DNA from: Cadophora sp. MPI-SDFR-AT-0126
Taxonomy: Eukaryota; Ascomycota; Leotiomycetes; Helotiales; Ploettnerulaceae
Direction of reading: 5' to 3'
NCBI GenBank assembly: GCA_020747065.1
Contig: JAGMVK010000010.1
Span: 1,550,001 to 1,614,000, forward strand
Length of the DNA stretch: 64,000 nt
The number at the start of each line of letters is the position of its first letter. Position 1 is the first letter of the stretch. The notes under the pieces are model-generated. The model was not told the origin of the DNA and did no database searches. It saw only the letters and a list, made by a program, of their open reading frames with translations. Positions 12,810 to 23,738 of this stretch are shown piece by piece. Made by a program: the position numbers and the translations under genes.

Positions 12810-13111
12810 TGCACTTACATCATGGACATCAGTACCTCGGTAGCTGTATTGAGTGCTTATCTCGAAGCTTTGCAGAAGAACGGCACGCTTCTTCAGATTG
12901 GTGTCAAATTTGTTCTTGCGAAACTTGAGTTGGATCTGCTGATGCATACGGTAAATAGGAAGAGGCGTTGTGGTATTATTGGGGGTTATAGGGATTCCCT
13001 CGGTTGTCCGAGCCGGTGGACGGGTCTATGGAAGGGATCTTGCCCGCTGAAAAGTTGTTGAAGAAGTATTCTGTTGAGGGGTTTGGTGCGGCGAGAGGGG
13101 CTTGTTGTTAA
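12810..13111 (+). pseudogene. possible relic of a medium-chain (Zn-type) alcohol dehydrogenase
   Basis: From about 12825 a frame reads MDISTSVAVLSAYLEALQKN then GTLLQIGVKF, followed by KLELDLLMH and, after about 12 residues, IIGGYRDSL. In medium-chain dehydrogenases the equivalent stretch (an Ala/Leu helix, then Asn/Gly-Gly-Thr/Arg-hydrophobic-x-Gly, then a second strand, then I-x-G-x-x) belongs to the cofactor domain. A +1 frame change near 13008 would be needed to continue into EPVDGSMEGILPAEKLLKKY before a stop at 13109-13111. No N-terminal catalytic domain lies upstream. A fragment eroded by indels is my reading; chance resemblance is possible. Confidence 0.3.
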
Positions 13112-13519
13112 AGGTGAATAGCTGTGGTGAGCGGGGTACTCACAGATTCAAAGACATAGGCTCTCAATTCATTGTCTTTCAGAGGCAAAATTTCACTTGC
13201 TTACGATCGACATCCTTGAGGTCGAGGACTTGCACTGGATGCCAATAAAACCCAGTGGTACCTCAGTCGCGAATCTCGCTTCTATCCGATGATAACTTCA
13301 AATATTTGTACGAGTGGGAAGCATGTAGGGGTATCATTAAGCAATCAGGTTGACTATGTAACCAAAGCATTAGACCTCAAAATGTTGATTTAATCACTGA
13401 TCATTGATCTAAGAAACAGATGCAAGAAGGCAAGGCGCAGAAGTGGCATGAATCGTGCGGCAGCTGAGTCGGGGGACTTGCTGCCGACTCCCCGCGATGG
13501 ACCGAGCTCCTCAGAGTGA

Positions 13520-13539
13520 ACACACGCACACACACACAC
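13520..13539. repeat. short CA microsatellite
   Basis: About ten CA units with one G interruption (ACACACGCACACACACACAC) in non-coding DNA. Confidence 0.85.
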
Positions 13540-14125
13540 TTATATCCAAGCTCTCAATGCTCAAAAAGGGGAATTTTATGAAGCCTTAGGTCAGCTCTCT
13601 TCACTTATGAGCAAGTCATGGAAAAAAAAAATTCAGATACTTTAAGTTTAAACTTACGAGTGTTCATCAACAGTTCAACTGCCAGTGAGCGAAGACTACA
13701 ACAAAGGAGAGATAAGAGGTCAGAACATCACTGTCCAAGCCCCGCCACAGCTCATGTATCACAGCATAAGCTTCATCGGCCGGGAGTTCCATGGGGTGGC
13801 GCTATTCCATTGCGGTACATCATTCCAAGAAATAGAGTTCAGCTGGGGAGGGGAAGGATTTAACATGGAGCAGCAGCGCTGCAGGGTCTCCAACTTTCCA
13901 CTTATCTACTTCGCCGTCACAATGTCAGGTTGATTTCGTCGCGTCTTCCGGAACCCAATATCTTGAACTGTCGTTCGTGTACAGCTGACTGCAGTCCTTA
14001 TATTTGTGCGCGCCATCCATCAGTAAATTGGTCACCCGCAGCTCGCGATCCTTTAGTCAATCGAAAAATTATCTAATCGTCTAAGGCACTAATTTGAACG
14101 AATTTCTGTGGAGCAAGTGAGCAGG

Positions 14126-16977
14126 ATGAATCAAAACAACATGATGCCGAGAAAGCTTTTAGCTTCTACATGCGATGAGTGCAGAGCTCGCAAAGTGCGA
14201 TGTCCGAGTAAGTCAAGATGTGATACGATGCTTCGTCAGGGCCCGTCTCAAATAGGCCGCCTTTCCTACATTTTACCCTATTGCACCCTTCTCAATCCAA
14301 TTTTCCTTGCCGACGCTCATCGTCTACGGGATCTGTTTCCTCTTGACAGCGAAATGTCTTGCTAATCGACGATCGTTATCAGAAAGTCCCGACCCTCAGT
14401 CTTGCATGAACTGCATTGTGAGACCCGCCATCTTCAACTTGACGATGGGACTTGTACTGATTTTGGCTTTCGTGCCAGAAGCGAAAAGTACCATGCCACT
14501 TCAGCATCAATAAGAGAAGAATCGGACAGACTCTGAGAAGCTCAACAACGACCAATCCCTGCCCCAGCCGACCAACATTGGCGACGAGTACCCATGAATC
14601 GAATTTCTGTAGAGAAATGCAGACACGCGGATCCGCCACGGAAAATTCCGAGCAGCAGTACCAGCTTCCTCAGCTGACGTCTCAAAATTCTAAGCTGTAT
14701 ATTGACCACCTTCTCCAGAACAGAAAAACGAGAGGGCGCCGTCAGATTGAGGGGTCGATATTGAAGGTTTGGTCACAAAAGAACCCATGATGCCAGATCT
14801 CACAAATGCTAATCTTGGCACAGGCGAATGACAACTATGGTATGATGATCCAACGTGCTTTGAGTGTCCTGGCCAAATGCTTAAGTTGTGTTAGTCGGAA
14901 GCTCAGGGCTGGCTTTCTTCTCTGAGCAGAGAATTGCGTCAATAACAGAACGACTTGGTCACACTCGACTTCGAGAAAACATTGAGTCTTTGGCGGTAGT
15001 CATACACACCCGTATGAACCGGACAGTTGATACTTCTGACTGTGTTGTTGGCTTCAATCGACCTACTTCCCCGGTAGAAATATCCGATGAGTCGGCCAGA
15101 TTGTACATTGAAGGTTGGTATCTTGCAAATCGATATTCGCCAGCTTGAAAGGCCGTTAACTTTGTTTGCAGCATACTTCAATCAGGTTCACCCTATCTAT
15201 CCGTTTTTAGATCGAGCAAATTTCGAATCTCAAGCTTTCGGTACAGGTCGTGATCAGCTCCTGAAACGCAGCACTGCATTCTGTGCCCTCTACCATACTG
15301 TCCTTGCGCTCGGATGCCAGTACCAAGATGGAGGGACTTTTAACCCTGGCAAAGGAACCGCATGGAAGCTCTACCAGGTTGCGCTGGGACTGCTTACAGA
15401 TATTCTTGTCCCCAAAGAAGCATTGGTGAACACGCAGGTGAGTTTGATCTATTCTCTGTCTAGCATGTGACTGACGTATGAAGGCTATAATCTCAATGGT
15501 ATAGTATCTCCGTCTCTGCTTGGTATCTCTAGAGCTCATATTCACATAGGCTATATTTGCACACAATTCAGCCTGCCTCCAGATTGGAAATATGTTGACA
15601 GCCGAAGCTGCCAGAATTGTTCAGCTGCTTGGATTTAATAAGGCCACTTGTCAGGAGGAAAACGAGGACGCTTGCCATCGAACCTTCTGGGTTATCTACA
15701 TACTCGAGAAGACGATGTGTTTTGCGTGTAGCAAAGCTTCCGTTAGTCTTCACCCAGGTTTCAACGACTTTTGGATCTTGTGACTGACATTTCCTGACCG
15801 AATTATTAGATCCTGTCGGATTTCGACATTGGATGTCCCATACCCGAAGCTCCCGAGGCAATTTTCCAAGGATTCGATTGGTTCTTTACCATGGCCCGGT
15901 TTAGCCGGCTGATATCTAGGGCGTACGAGACATTGTTCTCCATCAGCGCTACGATGAATACCGCCGAAACCACCTACGCAAATATTGACAGAACAAGCGA
16001 CGAGCTAGATCGCTGGCGGTTGTCCATACCGGAGTCCTTTCGACCGGGCGAGCCATTTCAAATGAAGCACTTCCCAGATCATGTTTCAATGGCGGTCGCT
16101 GTGAGGATTCGCTACCATTATGAGAGCATCATCATTGCTCTCAGTCGCAAGACTCTGCACGTAGAAGGAGAAAATGCGTCCTCGAGAAGATCAAGCTCTA
16201 AGAATGCCCTGATGAACGCGGCACGGACTGTAGTTGAGCTGACGAGATATATTGATACAGAAGCGCATGCACCCATTTGGTGAATATTATCTAGAAAATG
16301 TTGAGAACATAGATCTCACAATGGACAGGTTTATAGGCTCCATGCCTCTCTCGGCTCTTTTCATCCTCTTCGATTTTGTCGTCCACAATCCAACCCACTC
16401 CGAAACAAAATCCAACTTATCGCTTCTAGGCGTTGTTGCTGGCTACTTCTGTCGCCTGGAATATGCCTCTCGAGGATCGCTGCCTAGTTCACTCCTCTCC
16501 GAATTTGCAGCCATTGCACGACAGTACGTGGATGATTTAGAGACGAGCGCAAACACTCGCACAGAAGTTCGGGACCTCGCAAACATAGAACCTTTACCTA
16601 TGAAATCGACTGTGGCTAGTATGAAGTCTCAGCACCCCAGCTCTTCAGTCAATTCTGTAAGTCTCACTCATTCGATCGCAGAATTGCAATTCCCAAGAAG
16701 TCACGTCCAGAAATGTACCCCGCAGAACCATCCTCTTTACCCTAAGTAAATATTTTCATGCGACCCTGACAAAAACTAGTCTTTTTCCTATACCGAGGCA
16801 TTGGCCATCGATCCTCCAAGCGCAGAAAGTCTTTCGTATCCGATCAACGACATGTCGCTTTCGATGGTCGGTGGCCTACCCGAGCATCTTGACATAGTTG
16901 ACCTCTTCGACAACATCATGGTGGATTATCAGTGGCCAGTTGCATGGGAAGGGGGTCAACATCAGGAAATGGCATGA
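14126..16977 (+). CDS. Zn2Cys6 fungal-specific transcription factor
   Basis: Eleven exons keep one frame of about 702 residues: 14126-14207, 14383-14417, 14479-14766, 14824-14839, 14895-15113, 15172-15437, 15484-15498, 15550-15741, 15810-16279, 16329-16656, 16780-16977. The Zn2Cys6 cluster is built across three exons: CDECRARKVRC, then KSPDPQSCMNCI, then KRKVPC, giving all six cysteines in C-x2-C-x6-C spacing. The middle homology region includes AYFNQVHPIYPFLDRANFES, TAEAARIVQLLGFNK and PLSALFILFDFVVHNPTH, typical of the fungal_trans family. Two microexons (16 and 15 nt) are needed: one restores NDNYVGSSGLAFF, the other TQAIISMAIFAHN. It probably acts as a nuclear DNA-binding regulator. It sits directly upstream of a monooxygenase, transporter and hydrolase on the same strand, so it may be pathway-specific; that is inference. 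The weakest junction is the GTTTGG donor at 14767. Confidence 0.85.
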
Positions 16978-17891
16978 CAAGGATGGCTGTAAAATATTGA
17001 GAGATTGTGCCACGGTGCTTCTAAAAATAGACACACAGTAATAGACCATTCGGTTTGTCTTTGATGTTCGTGAGAGCCACGACACAGAACCCACAGACTA
17101 TGTTGGGCTTTGCAGTCTACCAAACCTCTCTGCCTGCCAAAAATGGGCTCAATTCCTGGGAGGTACTGTGCCGTGTACGTATGGGATTTTCCTTCCTTAG
17201 CCCATCACAAGACCAGGAGGCTAGTGGTCGTCAAACTCTTCTCATTTGTTCCTACTCATGACTGCCACTTGTCTGAGCATGTTTCATTTCAACAAAAGAT
17301 TGGATGAAGCAATGCCAACTCACGAGCCACGACAGAGCTCTCAGCCTGACTTCGGATTGCCAGAGAATATCATTTGCAGTCCCAAGGCGGTGCAGACCAT
17401 TGCGTACCAGTTGAAGAAGTTCCATGGAGGGTCCGTGGACACTAGTCTCGGTTTTCGTTTTAGCGAGAATTCAAGTCAACAATCTCGGTACGAAATCTCG
17501 GGCCGAGTCCTTGGCACAGCTAACACCAACAGAATCTCTGCCTCATGACTCACATATGGTCAAACAAAACACTCAAACAGATGGATAAAACTGCATGATA
17601 GGCACTAATCTCGAAAAGACCGAGCGAACGAGCCAGAAGTGAGGTTCGGTTTTTATGCGCGGGCACCGAAGCGTCGTGGTCGTCGGCATCAAGTCAACTG
17701 CGGACACTGAACGGAATGAATAAAACAGCGTCCAGGTCCAATGATTACAACTCATCGCTCACCTTGAGCTCTACTGCTAGGAACCAATTCTCCCTAACCA
17801 GTTTCCGTCTTCCGCGAAGCTTGGCCATCGGCGACCAGGACCTACTGGCTCCTCTATTGGTTCCTAAGTCTCCCAATCACATCATTCGAAC
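16978..17891. other. intergenic, 0.9 kb
   Basis: Spacer between the regulator and the FAD monooxygenase. Frames present (for example 17246-17548) show no recognisable domain. A pyrimidine-rich stretch precedes the ATG at 17892. Confidence 0.55.
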
Positions 17892-19251
17892 ATGGCCCTG
17901 ATCTCCAAGGTAACTCTCTCCATTATCGGAAGGCTATTACCCCATCCATAAATCCAAGAATCTTACGTCCACTGACGCGTTCTTTCAATAGGTCATTATT
18001 ATCGGCAGCGGCCCGGCAGGTATTGCTGCAGCACTACAGCTTCAGAAAGCCAATAACATCAAACCCGTCATCTACGAAATTCGTTCAGAACCAACAACAC
18101 TTGGTGGTGCATTGGGAATTCCATCTAATGGCTCTCGCTTACTGGAGCGACTCGGAGTCTGGAATGAACTTCTTGCCCGTGGCTCGACAGGCTCAGAGCT
18201 CGCCGTTCATTCAGTCAAAGGCCATGTCCTCGGCACCATGGATATGACAGGGTGGAGCAAAGGAAAGACTGGCTTCGGATACATGCGAATCCGACGAGTA
18301 GAGTTGATGGAAGTCCTAATGAATGCGGCGCAAAAAGCTTCCATCCCCATCCATTTCAGCAAAAAGTTGGTCAGTATCAATGAGCATGACGGACTGGTCA
18401 CAGCCACCTTTGCGGACGGCACATCGGATACAGGCGATCTCTTGATCGGCTGCGATGGGATCCATTCCGCGGTACGAAAGTCGTACATCGATCCAGACAT
18501 CGTCCCCGAATACTCAGGGATCTCAAATGTGTTCTCAATCGTGCCCACATCGCAACTGCCCCCCGCAGCTAGTGCGCTTCAGGGTATCAACGCAACCCTC
18601 ACAACTGACGGGCTAATCGCCCTGACACCCTGCACTGCAGCACAAGACTACATCTACTGGTTCTTCTCGCGGGCCGTAGAATTGCCCGGGTCGAATAATA
18701 CGCGTGACGGTTGGGAGCAGCACGGCAAAAAGGAAGTTGACGAATTCAAGTCGACAATGACAGGCTACCTGAAAGACCTGAGAGGCGACTGGGGCGACAT
18801 GTTACGACAAGTCGTAAATCAGACATCAGTCGTCAAATTTTACCCCATCTTCAGATTGCCTCTGGGTGGTCAATGGTCCAAAGGAAGATGTCTCATCATC
18901 GGCGATGCAGCACACGCTATGCAACCTCATGCTAGTCAGGGAGTATCCATGGCACTGGAGGACGTCTTCTTGCTCTCGCGTATACTGCGCGAGAAGCCCG
19001 GGTATACTATTGCAGATACGTTCCGTGTATATGATGAGCGCAGAAGACCTCGTGTGGATGAGATGGTCAGGACAGCTGAACGTAATGGAGGGGTGAGGAA
19101 GCAGACGAGCAGTTGGAAATTGGCGATGAATGAGAAGGTGGCGACAGGTGCGCTATGGGCGTATCAGGTATTTGGGCTGGATAAATTTGGGCTAGGGCAG
19201 AAACCGTTGGCGTATGATCCTGAGGAGGAGAGTTTGGATCTGCACAGATAA
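17892..19251 (+). CDS. FAD-dependent aromatic-type monooxygenase (salicylate-hydroxylase-like)
   Basis: Two exons, 17892-17909 and 17992-19251, encode 425 residues. The first exon is only 18 nt (MALISK); without it the Rossmann strand would lack its start. The dinucleotide motif is VIIIGSGPAGIAAALQLQK. Glu is present at the end of strand 2 (VIYEIRSEP). The family motif DG is seen in GCDGIHSAVRKSY, and the second FAD motif is GDAAHAMQPHASQGVSMALED. These place it in the FAD_binding_3 / class A flavoprotein monooxygenases, which hydroxylate aromatic or polyketide substrates using NAD(P)H and O2. Length is normal for the family. No membrane anchor is predicted by eye. It lies between a Zn2Cys6 regulator and an MFS transporter on the same strand, a common arrangement for small catabolic or metabolite clusters. 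The substrate cannot be inferred from sequence. Confidence 0.88.
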
Positions 19252-20225
19252 TAAGGATGGGTGCGAATGCGGTTTAATGCGTTGGTCCTTATACTGGGAT
19301 GATTTTTGAATCATGTCAGATCACTTGAACATGTATTTTACATGGTTAAATATTTTTCGTGTAGGCTATTGGTTAATCGAGACTGCTTATCTTCTGCAAA
19401 TACTGATTCTTCAAGCTGTGCTGGAGCTCGATCAGCCACGGCCGCATTTGTGTGTCCCTGTGTGATGGAATTCCCAAATTCAAGGATTTTCCCAGCATCT
19501 TTGACATGAAGTCAAGCTACATCGCTTTCGAGCGCGTATGAATAGGACCGAAATGATTGATCACAGTATACTAAGAGATGGGGCTCCAATGGTCAAGCTC
19601 ATGGTCCATTCTAGGGCAGGAAAGACTCTCAAACGAAGTCTCTCCACCGAAAAACGACACTCACGATCGTACAAAATAAGAATCATACAATTTCTCGAAT
19701 AGGAAAAATATCGAACAGTTCGAAGACGTTGATGACCTCATAACCAGTCTCTTGTCTTGCTCGCTCGGTCTTCGCGTTCGCGAAATGAGAGTCTCATAAA
19801 TCCTCGGCTTTCGGTTCTGACAGCAGGATCCCGGACAACGTCTTGATGTCGGTGCTAGATCCAACTACAGTTTGCGCTCTTCGATGGCGTTTCATAGTCA
19901 TTTCATGGTGCATGTGGAGATATTTAGGTTACGGACCGTGCTATGATTGACTTTCTCGACTGCCTTTTCCCTTGGAAAAAGTCAGCGTTGCGGCCGTAAC
20001 GTCTCAAGTCTGCGAGTCGGGATCGATTCAGCATGGATGCAACAGCGATAACTAGTCATGGAGCTAGTATTCCCCACAAAACGCGTAGGTTTGCTGGGAA
20101 TTATTGACAAACTTATTCAACTTACTATCGAATCCTCAAGCAGGTAGGGTCTGCTACAATTTTTTGGTCTAACGAGAGACACTGGGTTGTTTTCTTATGC
20201 GAAGAGGAGTTTTGGAATAGAGCTA
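19252..20225. other. intergenic, 1.0 kb
   Basis: No gene or repeat recognised; moderately A/T-rich 3' flank of the monooxygenase and promoter region of the MFS gene. Confidence 0.55.
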
Positions 20226-22772
20226 ATGGTCTCAGCAGCGACTTTGAAGATGCAGTCGAATGCATTAGAGGATAGAGTTGGCACTTACAACGTGGCCAAA
20301 AACCTGGCCTCGACAAGTCAAGGTATGAGGAACTGTGGCAGAGGCTCTGAAGTCTCGAACAGAAACGATGGCTCAGCAGTGAGCGAATTTCAACGAAGCA
20401 CCCGGCTACTGTCCGGACAATCAGAAACCACCAGAAGCACAGCAGCAGCTTATGCATTCTATGACCTCGAGCATCAAACCTCTCGAAGTAGTCCGCCTCG
20501 AAGACCCGACGTCGAAGAACAGAGCCATCGTGAGCAAGAAACAAGCTTCGAAGTTACTTTTGATGGTCTGACAGATCCATATAACCCGAAAAGCAAAAGC
20601 ACGGCTACGCGATGGCTCATTTGCATCATCATCTGCACGAGCTCTTTATGCGTGTGAGTAACCGTCTAAGATCCCACCATAGACTTGAAGTTATGATAGA
20701 GGGCGTGGGGCAGAGATACTGGGGTTGATTCTGAATAGTACTTGCGCTTCGTCCATCTATAGCAGCATCTATACACAGGTAATGCCGAAATTTGGTGTGT
20801 CCAGGATCGTAAGCTAGCAGAAATCCATTTCTTTAGATATCCAATTTCGAAATGTAACTGTACTTCTATAGGTATCAACACTCGGTATCAGCTTCTATGT
20901 TGTAGGGCTAGGGCTAGGAACGATAATCCTTGCTCCATTATCAGAAGTACAGAAACAAGACCCTCGCCCCGCCACCGTATATTCACAAGCAAACGCTAAT
21001 TCTTCCTAGTTTTATGGCAGACGAGTGGTTTACATTTTCTCATTTGGTGCTTTTTTCATGTGGCTAATCCCATGTGCTGTCGCGCAGAATATTGAAACGA
21101 TGCTTGTCTCACGGTTCTTCGATGGATTTTCCGGGTCAGCTTTCCTCTCAGTGTCTGGAGGTACCATCGGAGATTTGTTCCTTCCATATGAACTGTCAGC
21201 TCCCATGATGCTTCTCACTGCATCGCCTTTTCTTGGGTCAGTACAATTTCTGGACTTGATGCACTTTTTGGGAACCGAATGATAGACAGCTGGTGAGCCC
21301 TCTTTCTAGATCTAACAACTCTTTAGACCAGAACTAGGTCCCTTACTCGGAGGTTTCGCCAACCAGTACGCAGACTGGCGATGGACATTTTACCTGCTCC
21401 TCATCTGGGCAGGCTTACAACTTATTCTTATTGTCTGCTTTGTCCCGGAGACACATCTTCCCATTCTCCTTAAGCGCAAGGCACGAACCACCAGGAAGGA
21501 TTCTGGCAATGAAGCTTGGTATGCCCCTATTGAGAAGAACGAGAAGTCTGTCCTCAGAACTGTAGCTTGGTCTTGCCTTCGACCTTTGCAGTTGACAATT
21601 TTGGAACCAATGGTAAACAGAACGGCTCATCTTCCAATTGACCACAGTGACAAAGAGAAATGTTTAGCTGATACTTTGGAATAAAGGTCCTCAGTCTTGG
21701 TGTACTGTCGGCGATTCTGCTCGGTATCATCTATCTTTTCTTCGGGGTCTACCCACTTGTCTTTGGGCGTAATCATGACTTTACACTCTCCCAGACAGGT
21801 CTTGCTTTCCTGGGGTTGTTGATCGGGATCGTCATTGGCGTTCTCAGCGACTTGCTTTGGAGAAAGAATTACCAAAGAGTAACGAGCAAGCATATTGCAA
21901 GAAAGGAAGACAGGCATCATGATCAGCCGATGAGGCCAGATCCAGAGTATCGCCTGATCCCAACAATATTTGGTGCTTGCTTGATACCAGTCTCCTTGTT
22001 TGGCTTCGGTAAGTAAATTTCAATCGTTTCCGTCTTCTTTTCTCCCAATTAGGACCTGACGTGTACTGTTAGGCTGGACAACATACTCCTCGGTAGGCTA
22101 AGATCTAGACTTAATAACGACCTGGAACTGAATTCAACGCTATAGATCCATTGGATTGGTACAAGATTACATACCTGGCCCTTCATGCAAGCCCACTGAC
22201 GAGAACTTTTAGTTCCCATTATTTTTTCTGGTTTCTTTGGCATAGCGTAAGCCTGCGCCAGTCACGCCCCGATCGTAAATCATTCGCTGACATCTCTCCG
22301 GGATCACCTGGGTCTATTCCGGTGTCTTCACCTTCCTCGTGGAGTCCTACCCACTTTACGCTGCATCTGGTGAGCGCCAAACCACATCAAAATATGCGTG
22401 GGGAGAATCATGGGCTGAGTTTTCCAATACCCAGCTCTCGCGGCAAACAGCCTCATGAGGAATTGCTTCGCCGCCGCATTTCCGCTCTTCGGAGTACAGC
22501 TTTACAACGGTAAGTCTAAGATGAACGACCAGATCTCAAGGATTTCGAGAAGTGGACAAAGCTAACACGTGCTGTTTTCCCCAGCCCTAGGATACCAATG
22601 GGCGAGCTCACTGCTGGGATTTCTTGGGTTGGCTATGGCTCCGTAAGCTGAACATTTTTTCTTCTATTTCAAAATGAATGAGATTGATTATTGACAACTG
22701 GTGCTTAGCTTCCCCTTTCTGCTGTACAAGTATGGTAGTCATCTCAGGGCCAGAAGTCGCTTTGCGTCGTGA
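20226..22772 (+). CDS. DHA1-type MFS drug/polyamine transporter, one splice acceptor non-canonical
   Basis: Thirteen exons give about 569 residues in one frame: 20226-20653, 20739-20778, 20872-20946, 21010-21236, 21327-21612, 21687-22008, 22073-22092, 22146-22158, 22213-22246, 22302-22369, 22435-22509, 22585-22642, 22709-22772. A long cytosolic N-terminus (about 120 residues, Ser/Arg-rich) precedes DPYNPKSKSTATRWL and TM1. Motif A is APLSEFYGRRVVYI; motif C is FLGPELGPLLGGFANQ, marking an H+ antiporter of the Tpo/Flu1 group. The TM10-12 end (HWIVPIIFSGFFGIA, GVFTFLVESYPLYAAS, FPLFGVQLYNALGYQWASSL) matches the family. The intron from 22247 (GTAAGC, branch site GCTGACA) must end at 22301 to keep the frame, but the bases there are GG rather than AG. 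It is either a rare splice site, a sequence error or a recent null allele. Role: plasma-membrane efflux, perhaps serving the neighbouring enzymes. Confidence 0.8.
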
Positions 22773-23738
22773 AAACACTACAGAGTTCAAAGCAACGCGG
22801 AGTGTGGACTTCGCATAGATGGCTCTAGAATCTTGGGTTAAGGAGCATTTATCACACGTTTGTTTTGGAAAGCAAACGTTCTGGGAATGAAGCAGAGGGG
22901 TAAACGAGGGGCAACAGGTTAGGACTCATCACATTTGGTTGTGTTGCAAGAGCAAGTGGAGGACGGGACGAGGCTAGTAGAGGATCTAAGTAGAAAACAA
23001 AATTTCTGTCTTTGAATCAGAGATATCAATGGAATAGATGTACAAATTCCATCTTTGAGATTGTGACCATCCCCGACTCCCTGTTTACTTACGATAAGCG
23101 AGCTTCTTGGACATCGTTAGGAGCACTACTCGATTAGTCCAGAACTGGTCTGAGTAGGAGCGAATCTTCAACAAAAATTCCTCTACAGGAATCTCTCCTT
23201 GGCACATCATCGTTTCCATATGCGCGAAATATCAGTTATCGGCATTCGGATGTTGCTATTTCGAAAATCCGAAAATACGTATGCACAGTGGCGCGCCAAT
23301 CGACGACATCAACTTCACTGGATGCGGATCGTCAACCTCTGTCTATCCACTAGAGTCAGACTACAATTACAATGATACATGCCGAACTCCTGCCGTCCAT
23401 CGCACGAAGGATCCAAGTCGCTCCCGAGGTCCGAGACCCGAAGCACCGGTACACCGAAATACGACCAACAAACCTTACTTCGCATGGCGCCGTGAAAGAA
23501 AGGATCAACATTGATACTGTACTTTGAAATCTCGGCATACATTTGGAATACCTACGCTTGTTGTATTAAGTTTTCAGAGCCCTACATAACAATATCTCAT
23601 CCCAACGTCTGCTCAGCCTGCACAAATCATCTCACATCCTTCATCCAGAATACTTTACCTTTCGTTCCTGCATACTCTTGTTTAGTTCAGTTTCACTCTC
23701 CAGCTTCCAAACTTCACCTTCTAATCCTCACAATCAGA
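22773..23738. other. intergenic, 1.0 kb
   Basis: Spacer with no recognised gene. The frame of the following hydrolase is open upstream to 23511, but the composition there is unlike protein and the ATG at 23739 is a better start. Confidence 0.55.

Larger units (their letters stand above)
12193..14125. other. intergenic, 1.9 kb
   Basis: Spacer between the kinase and the Zn2Cys6 regulator. It holds a possible dehydrogenase relic at 12810-13111 and a short CA repeat, both listed separately. The frame at 12587-12814 on the minus strand shows no recognisable domain. Confidence 0.55.
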
